The position numbers were made by a program, and so were the translations under genes. From contig NC_088300.1 in the NCBI RefSeq assembly GCF_032854445.1, positions 61,912,984 to 61,976,983 on the forward strand: 64,000 nucleotides of DNA. Direction: 5' to 3'. Within the stretch, counting starts at the first letter, position 1. Each line of letters starts with the position of its first letter. This DNA is from Liolophura sinensis (taxonomy: Eukaryota > Mollusca > Polyplacophora > Chitonida > Chitonidae). Of this stretch, positions 1 to 12,600 are shown in pieces. A model generated the notes under the pieces. That model did not search any database, was not told the DNA's origin, and saw only the letters and a program-made list of their open reading frames with translations.

Positions 1-309
1 TAACTATGCATACTAACAAAATGTGAGGTATACTGCACATTAGGGGTAAGTGATTGCCAAAGAATTTCATTTAAGAACGGCGAAACGGGCATACCATGCA
101 GCGGAACTTCTGTCCAAGACCAGTGGAGGCGGGCCACCCAATGAAAATTAAGACGAACAAGACCTTCCATTCAGAATAAGTTTTTATTTTTTTTTATTTT
201 TATTAATTAGAACTTTTTCACCTATGATGGCGGAACAGGTTACTGACAAACTTTTCCCCCATATGACGTATAGATATGTACACCATTCTCCTGGAAGACG
301 CATTCTAGC

Positions 310-590
310 ATGGTGGACGATTTGAATACTAATTTCGCTCAGTTCCCAAGAACATACCTTACGTCTTTCCAACATCATTGAAAACTGGTGATTGTTTCAC
401 TTTGCATGATTCCACCCTATTTTCGTAATTTATATGGTTTCTTATTTCTTTTGTGGTTTGTGTTGGATGTCGTTCTGGAAATTGGCCTTGCGATTATTGT
501 CCTGGAACGTCCTTATTGGTTGACGGCTGGTATACGAATGTTTGTTTCGACGCATAGATTTATAGACTGCGCACGAGCGTCGTCGACTGC
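310..590. repeat. Dispersed repeat, copy 1 (unclassified)
   Basis: This stretch matches 16230-16490 in the same orientation by eye. Shared blocks include TTTCCAACATCA, TTGCGATTATTG, TTGGTTGACGG and GTTTGTTTCGA, with scattered differences and small indels. No protein motif was recognised. It is probably a transposable element fragment. Confidence 0.6.
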
Positions 591-2140
591 TTAGTATCAC
601 CAAGGCCCCACAAGCGGTAGGTCCTAAGCTCGGGTAAATGTATAAATTCCCTACAAGGCCGGTTTTGCACCTCGTATACCCCAGCAATTAAGAGGTAAGC
701 GCATTACATTTTCATGTCAGGTGGGTAGTACAATAACATATACATACAATAAGTAGTTACCAATCTTAACTGTACAGTGTAAAGATGTCTTCATGTGAAT
801 TCAAAATACTAAATACCAGATCACTCTGTTTACTAGCATTTAAACGGAAAAACCTATGCCACTAGACACCTTTTTTCACAAAGCAAAGCCATTACGTCCT
901 CGATTTTTGCAATCAATCATTTCAACACAAATCCACTTTAGGAAAAGTGCATACAATTTCTCTATCTCTTTTATCATCGGCGAGTCTGTAAGGTAGAAAG
1001 CCACACCTTGACCTTGTTTCAGACAACGGGTTCTGAAAATGCACCTCTACTTGGTTATACATTTCACTGCAGTGAAACACAAAAACGATGGGGCGATTGG
1101 CCCGGTGACAGCCAGCCATAATAAACTACTCAAGGGGAGGCCACTCTCACGGGCAAATACTCGAATGGAAAATGAATTGATATTTACACATGAATGCACC
1201 CGATTCAGTTATATCGAGCTCAGCACCGTAAGTCCAGCTTCCATTATGTGGGTATCAGCAACACCAGCACAGGACTATATATAGCCCTTTCTTGATTTGC
1301 CCCATTCTATTCTCCAAATACGTACAGAAACAGGGTTACCTTTAGATTAGGAACAAGTGAACGCTATATCCAGCCGGAATCATGAGCAAGTGCTTGTAAA
1401 TAATTTTGCTTCGAATTTCATTTCCAATCAATTTGTCAAGCAGAAACATGTTATCGTATTCCCATCGAGATGCACAGATTCAATGTTTATGAAATGGTGG
1501 TAAAACACGCAAGACATTTTTCAGTCTCGTGCCTTAAATAAACCCTTCATACCTCACCGATCTCCATTGTTGCGTGTACATTTTCTTGGATAATTCATTT
1601 CGAGTCTTTGTATTTTCCCGTCAAACATGTCTGTGAAAAACGAATCCAACTGTTAACGTTCTGTCCGTTAGTACGGCAGTCCTTGGTACTCAGATTGTGT
1701 AGGTTTATATAATCAGGCTCCTACATGTCTATACGATTTGAGGGTAAGCATAAACACATATGAACCAAGCAACAACATATCTCTGTCTCATACCCTGGCT
1801 TGTAACTATTCATGCACTTCTTAAAATCTCTTAACACATAATATTCCATTAGTGATGTTATTTTATTACCATATGAAAACAGGTAAATAAATAAATATAT
1901 CGAATCAGGTGTGGGGTGCATGCTTTAGTGATAGGAACCTTTGAGCAAAAATGCCATATAAGCCATTACAAAAGCAGTCATATTGATCATTAATGTGTAG
2001 TGTGAGGTTCCAAATGAGAAGTTGCAAACAAGGCCACTGATACAGTTACTACACGTGGCTACGCAAACAAAGCTTGTTCAATAACTGACGAATGTCATGC
2101 ATACATGTAGCACAGCCTACAGATCTTATATTGTCATAAT
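591..2140. other. Non-coding 3' flank of the THAP-BTB-ZF gene
   Basis: No coding, RNA or clear repeat signal was seen. The open frames here are short and show no recognisable motif. Confidence 0.5.
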
Positions 2141-2194
2141 GTACTGTTACTAACCACAGCTGATATTGTCAGACATGTACACAGGCTGATATCT

Positions 2195-2430
2195 AAGCAC
2201 CCAGCGGTCCCACACTTTGTAGCATAATGCATGAGCAATGCATAATGTCAGTAGATATCCGTGCACAGGGTCCAGAGCTTGAAACATCCTACATTTACAC
2301 ATACATAATGTAAGGATGTATCCATCTACATCTTCCAGACTTTGTAGCTTCATACATGCATGTACATAGTGTCTGTAGACATCTGTGAATGCCGTACATT
2401 TCTGCTTCCACGCTCTTCTGCAAAGAAATA

Positions 2431-2484
<54 letters not shown>

Positions 2485-2590
2485 AAATATTCAGGAAATA
2501 TACAGCTTTCAGACTTTGTAGCATCACACATACAGATTCCAGTCAGACAATTTTGGCCATCCAATGCTCCTACATTTACTTGCTCTTTCA
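2195..2590. repeat. Degenerate tandem repeat interrupted by a TA microsatellite
   Basis: Blocks like ACTTTGTAGCAT followed by CATACATAATGT and TGTAGAcATC recur near 2215, 2338 and 2512 with strong divergence. A pure (TA)n run of roughly 45 bp at about 2434-2480 sits inside. The Tyr-Ile-repeat reading frames here are artefacts of the TA run. Confidence 0.5.
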
Positions 2591-2714
2591 TATTATGATA
2601 ATTTCTTTATATCCACACATGAACAACATCATGTATTGCCTTTGAAACAAGAACTGCACTGCGATAAAAAAAAGGAAACAGGGTCACTGTAAGCTAATCA
2701 AGTCTGTACAGGAG

Positions 2715-3699
2715 TTAATCAGCGTCTTTATATGTGGGCTGCACCACACTACTGTCTGGGCTCTCACACTCATACTCTGAGTGGTTCGAAATGCTGCCCG
2801 TCTCCTCTTTGCTGTCCTCTGTGTCCTCAGACTTAACCCGCTCAAATTTATCCTTGCCAGCCGTGTCCGCAGACTGTGCGCGCTGCAGCCGCTCTTTCTC
2901 TCCAACTCCCTCCATAGCTGCTTGTCGTAGGTTTGGCACGTCCATGGGCCGGTCATGAACAGAGGCCATGTGGCTAACAATGTCATCCTTGATACTGCTT
3001 TCGTAAGAACACTCAGGACACTTGTAAATATATAGCTTGGACTGGCTTGTATCGGCCGGTGCAGAGACATTTTTCGTCAGCCGTCTGAGGCGTTTTTTGG
3101 GCGGCGAAGCCCTCCTGGAGATATGGTAACTGCGATAATGATCAGCCAGTTCATCTCTTGAGCCAAATGTCTGCTCGCACATTTCACAGGTGTTGCCCTG
3201 GAAGTGACAGCTGTCCATATGTGTTCGCCAGTTGTACTTGGAGGAGCTCTCCTTACCACAGATCTCACAACGATACAACTGGTAGCCCTCAGGCAAGGCA
3301 ATGCCATGTTTGAAGTACTTGTGATAATGAAGGTGGTCATGGTTTTTATTCACTTTGTAGTCACACAGGGGACATTTACCCTTGACCTTGGCAGAGCCTT
3401 TCCGCTCTATAGAGACATACTTTAGGACATCTTTAGCCTGCACCTGGTGAGTTTCTATGACATGCACCACGCAGCTCTTGGCCTTGACGAAGGAGGATGG
3501 GCAGAACAAGCACCTGTATTGTCGTTGATTCTCAGGGATGGCAGAGGTTTGGGTGCGCTCCAGCAGGCTGGCCATGTAACGCCTCTGCTGCTCAGGATTG
3601 CTCTCACTCAGGAAGCCATCAGGAATGGGCAGGTTCTCAAACAAGATCCCTGTCTTTGGCATGGCATTCCTCACCTGCTGGGTAAGTAGAGCTGGGTCA
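2715..3699 (-). CDS. Exon 5 of the THAP-BTB-ZF gene: five C2H2 fingers and stop
   Basis: It starts after acceptor TTTGACAG (AA|T completes Asn) and ends at TAA, 2717-2715. Five fingers are visible: YRCLFC...HVIETH, GKCPLC...HKYFKH (spacing one residue longer), YRCEIC...HMDSCH, NTCEMC...HYRSYH and YKCPEC...HMASVH. The other four fit C-x2-C-x12-H-x4-H. The frame stays open about 180 nt upstream of the acceptor into the minisatellite, which codes only a repetitive hydrophobic string and is not exon. Confidence 0.9.
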
Positions 3700-6600
3700 C
3701 TGTCAAACAGAAAGGGTACGGTTAGAATGAAAGCTAAAAAGTTGTCAGACAGAAACACAAGCAGGGCCAGAACAAGGCAGAAACACAAGAAGGACCAGAA
3801 CAAAACTGCTGTCAGACATGAACACAAGCAGGACCAGACCAAGACTGATATCAGATAGAAATACAAGCAGAGACAGAACAAGGCAACAACACAAGCAGGA
3901 CCAGAACAAAACTGCTGTCAGACATGAATACAAGCAGGACCAGACCAAGACTGATATCAGATGGAAACACAAGCAGAGACAGAACAATGCAAAAACACAA
4001 GCAGGACCATAACAAAACTGCTGTCAGACATGAACACAAGCAGGGCCAGACCAAGACTGATATCAGATGGAAACACAAGCAGGGCCAGAACAAGGCAAAA
4101 ACACAAGCAGGACCAGAACAAGACTGATATCAGATGGAAACACAAGCAGAGACAGAACAAGGCACAAACAGGACCAGAACAAGAGTGATATCAGATGGAA
4201 ACACTGGTGTTACAATAAAAGTAAGGAAGTTCTCTGAGAGAACCACAAGCAGAACCAGGACAAGACTGATGTCAGAGAGAAAACCCAAGTAGAACAGGAT
4301 AGAAACACATGAAGAACCAGAACAAGACTGATGTCTGACAGAAACACAAGCAGAACCAGGACAAGACTGATGTCAGACTGGAACTCAAGCAGAACCAGAA
4401 CATCAATGGTCTCTGGCGGAAACACAAGCAAAACCAGAACAACACTGGTGTCGGACTGAAAACACAATCTGAAAACCAGAACAAAATGAAAACACAAGCA
4501 GAGCCAGAACAAGGTTGCCAAAATTTATGGACACTAAACCAGAATGCAAATGCAAGCTGAATCAGAAAAAGACTGATTTCAGACAGAAACACAAACTGAA
4601 TCAGAATAAGACTGATGTCAGACACAAACTAAAGCAGAACAATGTAAACAAGATTGGTGTCAGACAGAAACTAAAGCAGAACCATCTAAACAAAGACTGG
4701 TGTCAGACAGAAACACAAACAAAACCAGAACAAGACCGGTCTGAGACAGAAAACACAAGCAGAAAACCAGAACAAGATGAAAAATCAAGTAGAGCCAGAA
4801 CAAGGTTGCCACAATTTATGGAAACTGAACAAGAATGCAAACACCAGCTGAATCAAAACAAGATAGCAGTCAGGCAGAAGCACACGGATAATCACAGCAG
4901 GCTTCCTACCAGACACATGCACAAGAATAAATCTGAACACACCACCAGAATCAGGACAAGGTTGATGTTACATGTATCTATACATACAGAACTACATGAG
5001 AAGATTTGAGTCGGACAGAAACAGAACAAGGTTTCAACAGGTCAGGCATATATATACATACATGTAAATGCAGAATCAGAGCAAGGTTGCTATTAGAAAC
5101 TATTAGTAGAGCTAATAGCATATGAACAATCACAACTGGAAATTGAACCTGTTCGGAAACAAATGCTGACAAAGAACAAGATCCATGTAGCAGTCTGACA
5201 GAAACACAAACAGAATCAGAATGAGATAGCTACTTGTGTTACTTGTGTTACATGTAAATGAATCTGAACCAAACCATAAACACACGCAGAATCCAGAGAA
5301 AAAGAGAGAAAATACAGCAGAACTAGAATGAGCCAGTAATTAAAGGAAGCTCAAATTCAACATTGTTGTTATGTACCCATATCTCATCAGTTATATTAGC
5401 CACCAATTCGGATTTATATTTTAATTATAATGCTGGTCGCCACTGTACGTCGTACAAGTATGGCATAAAAACACCAATCAAATAAATTAAATAAATATAT
5501 TATAATATATCATGATGACAACACTACGACAATGAATGGACTTTACTTGTTAGCTAGCTGCTGTTCTGAAGTCAAGTGTTTTGACTTGTATCTGGAGGAT
5601 GAAGGAGCATCAGGGGGTTCCATGCCCTCCCCTCCCTCTTCTCGGAACTGAACACTCCCAAGAACTGCTTGGTTACTCTCCTCTCCTGACTCTGTGGCTG
5701 AGTCCTCAGGTTCCATCTTTACGGCACTTATGTCTGGCTGGTCAAAACTGCCCCCGGGGCTGTCTGTGCTTTTAGCGCTGATGTGGTCACCAGCCAGTGG
5801 ACTGCCCAGGAGCTGGTCACCAGGGCCAACCCCTGGGCTACCTGTACTCCTCTCATCCGATATGTCATAGCTTCTCTTCCACATCCCCTTCAGCTCCTGA
5901 ACACGTTTACTGTGGAGTAAAGATGGGGAATCTTTTTGAGGTTTCCCATACTGCTGCCCTTCCTCTTCCACAGTTGACTGCTGCCTCAGCACTGGGCGTT
6001 TGGGCCAGTTTTCTGGGTCTGTACTGCTGGTGGCTGGTCGCAGCTGAAGGGCCATAGGCTGAGGGCTAGGAGAGCCCACCACTGGGATGGGCAACCCTGC
6101 TGGTACAACATGTCCAACCACTGGGTGAGGAAGTGGGTAGAGAGGGGGTGTGGCTGACTGCAAGGGTAGTGAGGGTTGAGGAGGTGTTTGACCACGGCCT
6201 TCCTGAGCAGATAGCTGAGAGGAAGGGTTCGCACCCAACAGAAATGTCTGACAGTAGCCTAGCACAGAGTCCACTTTAAAAATCGTTGCTAGCCGCTGTA
6301 TGTCCATGACTGTTGTGGCTGAGAGATACAGCACACCTTCATATAGGAACGTGATAAATTTCTGCACAGCATCCACATTCAGATCACCAGGTAGTTGCAG
6401 CTCCAGAATAGCACCGTCTGTCTTGGCTGCCATGTTCATTATGACTGAGCTCATCGATGCTAGCACCAGTTTGTGGGCCTGTCAACACATATGTAAATAG
6501 CAATGTACAGCAAAACGTGCACATTAACCACGCTTGGGTTGAGGCTTTATCCCCTACATTTTCACGTTAACCATTCTTGGCTTAAGACATACATGTACAT

Positions 6601-9600
6601 GTAAACCCCAACAATTTCATGTTCACCTTGCTTGGTTTTAAACACCCATCTCAACATTATCTTCAACAATTCAGTAATATATACAAGTAGCATGAAATGA
6701 TTTCAACTGTAAAACCTGCAAAAATCTTCTAAATTGACATGCACTGTATTTCACCTGGTTTGGTATGTAAAAATGCACTTTCAGAAGCACATAAAGGGCC
6801 TTAAGTACTTTTGATGCCAACACACAATTTTTTTCTAATAAGAAATTAATCAAAGTTCCCCAAAAAATCTTAAATTGTCCAATAAGATGCATGAATCAAT
6901 CAGTATCAAAAAACATAGATGTGACACTTGAAAAATGCTGAACTTCAGGTGAAATACACTAGTTACAACATACATGTAAGCTCATCTACATGTAGACTGC
7001 AGTATCCTACCTTAATCCTGATGGTGTAACCCACACAGATAGTAGCATCACACATCTTCCCCAACCTCCAGAGATCTGCCAGTTTGTTGAGCACTTGTGA
7101 GGAATGATACGGACTGAAGAATGCCTTCTCATGCACCGACATTTTACTGGTACTTGGGGATAAAGCCATGGTAACCACTTCACCTCCTTTTGTAGTTGGA
7201 ACCTACAGACATACACGTAACACATGTACATACAAAGTTTATAGGAGTGATGTTAATCAATGATCTTTTTTCTTCTACCTTATGAAAAGAATATATCCGA
7301 ATATAATATGGCATGCCTGCAAGCTCAATCTATCTAAATGAATACAAAAACGGGTCCAAACGTTTATGCTCAAGTAGTAGAAAGTTGAGACAATAAAGCT
7401 TTATTTTTCATTGCAGTCACAGCTGTAGTGATCTGCACAGCTGCTACACCCAGATAAAAAATGAAACAAAATGATTGATGCTTCTATATGTCTTTTTTAG
7501 ATTGATTTATTTATTTGATTGGTGATTTAATGATTTTTTAGAAGGCAATATTACAACAGATCCATGTATGATCTGGGACTTTTATTTTCTTTGTCAGTAT
7601 TAATTACTTCTTTGCCACTATGAGATCTACCAGGAAATAAACCAATTAATATATCAGGCTGAGTGATGGTCTATGGAAATTTAAGCACTACATGAACTTC
7701 ACAGTTCAAATCTATGAACAAACACGCAAATTATTTATGATTCGTAGGACTAGGACAGTGCTTGTTTGTGACCTCATCATTGCCGATTTGCATACACACT
7801 ATGCCATTTTACAGCTACTCTACACTGCACTTCTTGGGTTCTTAGTTTCACATCAGGCAAGCATGAAGTCGAATGGATATACAGCAGCGGAAAAAATCCC
7901 AGGGCAGACCTACGTAGAGAGATTACTTACAGCTGTTCCAGTGATGTTGTCCGGTAGAGCAATTCGTCTCTCTGTGGACGGTGGAAGTTGGTCAGAGACC
8001 ACCACGTAGCTCCCTGGCTCCCCTTCGTCATAACTTCTGTCTCCATGTGGCTACAATACAAAATATCATACATTTCAATATATTTTCTCTTCCTGATAAA
8101 TGATACTATATAATTCAACAGATGTTTTCAAGTATTAAATATTAATTTATAATATTTCATACTTGTGCTGTATATGGTTAACTGTTGTACCTCCATATCC
8201 ACAAATATGTCTGATTTACAGTTACGTCAGTTGTAACTATCAGGTGTGATCAGCAGGATAGTGGGTCCACTTTTGTCTGTGCCAAGTCACAAGTGGCATG
8301 TTGTGTATTTCCTGCAACTAGTGGAACTTGCACATATATTTTCTGTAATTTCCAGTTTGTTCCCTACCAAATGTTTTTTTGTATAACTGCAGTACTCAAT
8401 CTATTTTAAGAATACAGACCGACTCGTAAAGATACAGGATATCAAACATAGCGGACACCATCTTGTTGATTTGCATTATGACCGAAGATAATATCAGTAA
8501 GAACAGGGATGTTTCACTCAAGAACCGTCTCTCTTTCTTACCTTTCCATGATCAATGTCATCTTTATCAACCCCTTACCTTAGCTGATACTATTAACTTA
8601 AATGTCTTACAAAATATGTGCTTCAACCCTTGATGAACGGCCTTGATCACGGATAAGCACCAATTGATGACAATGAACACGAAATCAACCACTGGTGAAA
8701 CATTTCACCGAACCAATCCAGCTACTTTCCTGTTGCTACCTTACACTATGATCTTAATTTGCTGCACGCTGAAGACAATCTAATATCAGTTTTTCACATG
8801 AATTATCGCAGTCTTCCTAAGCACTTTGCTGAAATTACTGACATGTTACACAATCTCAAACAACCAGGGATGAGACAGACACTGGGATGAAAAGAGGAAA
8901 CTATACATCACGCACATAATTTTGTCATTTTTAGCATTTCTGAATTAAATTCTGAACATTTTTCTCATGTATTTTTTGTACAAATAAGATGAATTCCTCC
9001 AAAAAGAGGACAAATCGCAAACCTGTCACCCTTTCCCTGTCTTGTTTTTTTCTGAGGATCTGTATAGGATCCAGGTTACACTGCTTATTCAGCCTCTAGA
9101 AAACGACAGCTAGGCGGTGGGGTTGCTCTTTATATACACAACCAGGTAGACGCCTGTAAAATTAGGCATGACTTGTCGTTCAATATTAATGATGGTCCTT
9201 ATGAGTTGCTGTTTGTCAAATTCGATTTGAACAGGGAAAAATTATATTGTTGGTATCACTGATCAGCCCACTGGCAAAAGTGTTTGGCTTTTTAACGACA
9301 TTTTCTTTCAAAGCCTCCAGAAAATATCCAAACATAAGAAATGGATACTATTAGGAAATTTCAGTATTTATCTATTCAAGACATCCAGCCATATCCAAAC
9401 AAGGGAGTTTTTAGATCAGATGAAAAGCTATTATAGAATGGCTACGTTAACTGACAACATATTTACTAGCTTTCCTGAGAATCAGCTTTTATCAGAGATT
9501 CTTCTATCTGATATCACTGATCACTTTCCCATTTTTCATATCCATAAAACACAAGGAAAATTGAAAGTGCTACGACCAATGGTTACATTTCGGAAAATGA

Positions 9601-12600
9601 CACAAACTAACAAAGAGAAATTCATAGAAGCAAAATAACTACCACTAATTTGGATCATACCTTAAGTTAACCATCAGCTAAGGAAGGACTTGATGCATTT
9701 AACACAACTTTTCATGACATATATGATATATCCTTTCCTTCTGTTACACAAGAATCGAAAGCATGTTGCATAATAAAACCATGGATAGCGTATGGACTTT
9801 TAAAGTCGATTTATCAAAAAAATTAACCTGTATCGAATGAAACTCCATATGACCATAATATTGCCAATAAATAGCATATGGACTTTTAAAGTCGATTTAT
9901 CAAAAAAATTAACCTGTATCGAATGAAACTCCATATGACCATAATATTGCCAATAAATAGCGTATGGACTTTTAAAGTCGATTTATCAAAAAAATTAACC
10001 TGTATCGAATGAAACTCCATATGACCATAATATTGCCAATAAATAGCGTATGGACTTTTAAAGTTGATTTATCAAAAAAAAAATAACCCAGATTCTTCAT
10101 CTGATCATATTGTCTATCTTTTTAATCCCTGTCCTGTGGCATTTCAATTTGATCCTGTAGATGGTAATGCAGTACTCAGTACCATGTATACTTAGAAGTG
10201 GTCCTTGCCTGGCATCGATGGCATTAAAATGTCTGTCTTAAAACTTGTTGCCAGTTTTATTAGTAAACCTCTTGCCAATATTATAAACTTATCTTTCATG
10301 TCAGGAAATGTTCCACTGTCATTAAAAAAAGCTTTTAAAAAAAGATCACGATATCCTTTTACAAAAGTTGCACTTCCATGGGTTTCGAAACGCATCCCTG
10401 TCCTGGCCTCAAAGTTACCTTTCCAAAAGAAGTCAATGTGTTCTTTATAACTGCTTTTCTGCACCTTCTCCCATTAAGTGGGGTGTACCACAGGGCTCTA
10501 TTATAGGTCCTATATTACTTTTAATTTATATCAATGATATCATTTCTTCTTTTATCATATTAAATTCTGTGCTCTTTGCTGATGATACCAGCTCTTCCTA
10601 CTTGTCAGGAAATATTAATGAAACCATAAATACTCTGACACATAAAGCTACCAAAGTTCAAAATTGGTTTTTATGCAAATAAGATCTCACTAAATATTGG
10701 AAAAACAAAAGTAATGATGTTACACCTTCTTGTAAAGTGCTTCCATCCGATCTTCCCAACATAGCTTTCAATGGTCAAGCCATTGAAGTAGTATATATTG
10801 TCAATTTTCTTGGAATTATTTTTAACAATAAAGTTTCCTGGGAGCCTTATATAAATCACATATGCAGCAAAGTATCTGGAAATATTGGACTTATTCAATA
10901 TACACTGTTAATAAAAAAAACTCTCTTTATACTTTACTATTCCATGCTACTTGTATTTCAATATCTATCACATGCTGATTAAATATGGGGCAATTCATTT
11001 CCAACACACTTACAACCACTTTTTCTTCTCCAAAAACGGGCTATTAGAGTTAATACTTTATCCAACAGATTAGAGCACATCAATCTGCTATTCAAAAAAC
11101 AAAAAAATTTGAATATTTTCAAGTTAAATCAATTTGCTTGTATCGTTAATGCCCATAAATTTAATCATCAACCAGAAAAACTGCCGGCCAATTTTAGAAG
11201 AATTTTTACATGACAATCTGATATACACAGTTACCTAACTAGAACCCTGAACTTCAATCTTCACAAATCAATAGCACCACATCCACATCACAAATCAATG
11301 TCCATGAGAGTGAAATAAATTATCCTTGTGTCTGAAGTCTATCAATTAACAGTACTCTTTAAATCTAAACTGACTGAACATTTATTTGTGAACTAACTGT
11401 TTGATTCCTGTGTTTTATCCTACTTAACTGATGCACATCAGAATTATTCACCTTGTATAATTGCATGTCACTATCAATGTTGCGTGATTTTAGGGCAACA
11501 AGTTCTTTGGAATTTTAGTCCCGCCAAAAGCTACCTTATGTGTGTCTGTATATTCCTGTTATATCAATATGGTGAATAAAATGAAATGAAATTAAATATT
11601 AAGAATTTTACAAATATATATATATATATTTTTTGTCTATTATCATAATTAGTATCTATTTCAAGTGCTGTACACTGTAATCATCAATACAAATTGTAAG
11701 GTGTTATGTAAGTTGAAAGCTTTCTGAAGTACCAGTACAATTCTCAATATTTGTTTGGTTTTTTGATCGAAATTACAATGAGAATTTGTACAAGTATGTT
11801 TTAGAAATACATCTCTTACACAAGAAATTCAGGCTACTGTCATCATTGTTTTCAGTGTACATTAAATCTAAGACAACTTATTTTAACTTATTCATAACAT
11901 AAAATTACACAGGGATCATAATTTTAAGTCTTTATATGAACTTAAACCTCTAGCTTTTAACTAGTTCATGTCAATAAGCCCAACTGGCATATCAGGGGTC
12001 TAGGGACTTCATGCAGAGATAGGTGAGACAGGGTGGTGCTGACAAAAGTATATTCAATCAGGCAACCAGTGCAAAATCACCCCTGTTACCCACGTCACTT
12101 TGCAAGAGCCCCCTACACACATTTGAATACAATACACTTTAAACTGTAGTTCACTGTACTATAGTATTTTTGCCAGTTATGCCTTCACATTCCATCTAAG
12201 CTTTTCTAAATGATGAGAAAATAAGCACTAAACTGACAGTAACATACAGCTGCCTATGCCTACATACCATGGGCCTAATCTGACAAGTGATATAGCCAAA
12301 GAAAGGCCTAATCAGAGCCTGACACTGACAAGTTAACGGCATCTGGCATAACGTTAAGCATAATAACAGTATACAGTCACAAAAACTTATCACTCCAAGC
12401 TGCCTCACATCTCACAAATGTCACTGCCACAGTGCATACCTTACAACGGTCATTACAACTTGATTGCAACAACAACAACAACAACAGCGACTACAACAAA
12501 GACTCGGGAGAAAGTTTACAGTCCCAAGGGCAAACAATTCAAACTTTGGATCATACAGGCTAAGAAATAGTTAGCACAAATCACCTCCTCGTCACAGTCA

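Noticed and set aside
2385-2645. Open frames coding long Tyr-Ile runs
   Set aside because: They are the product of a (TA)n microsatellite.
3715-4625. Reverse-strand open frames of 80-117 codons rich in Leu, Val and Phe (look like membrane proteins)
   Set aside because: They are translations of the purine-rich minisatellite read antisense. They overlap in several frames and lie inside an intron.
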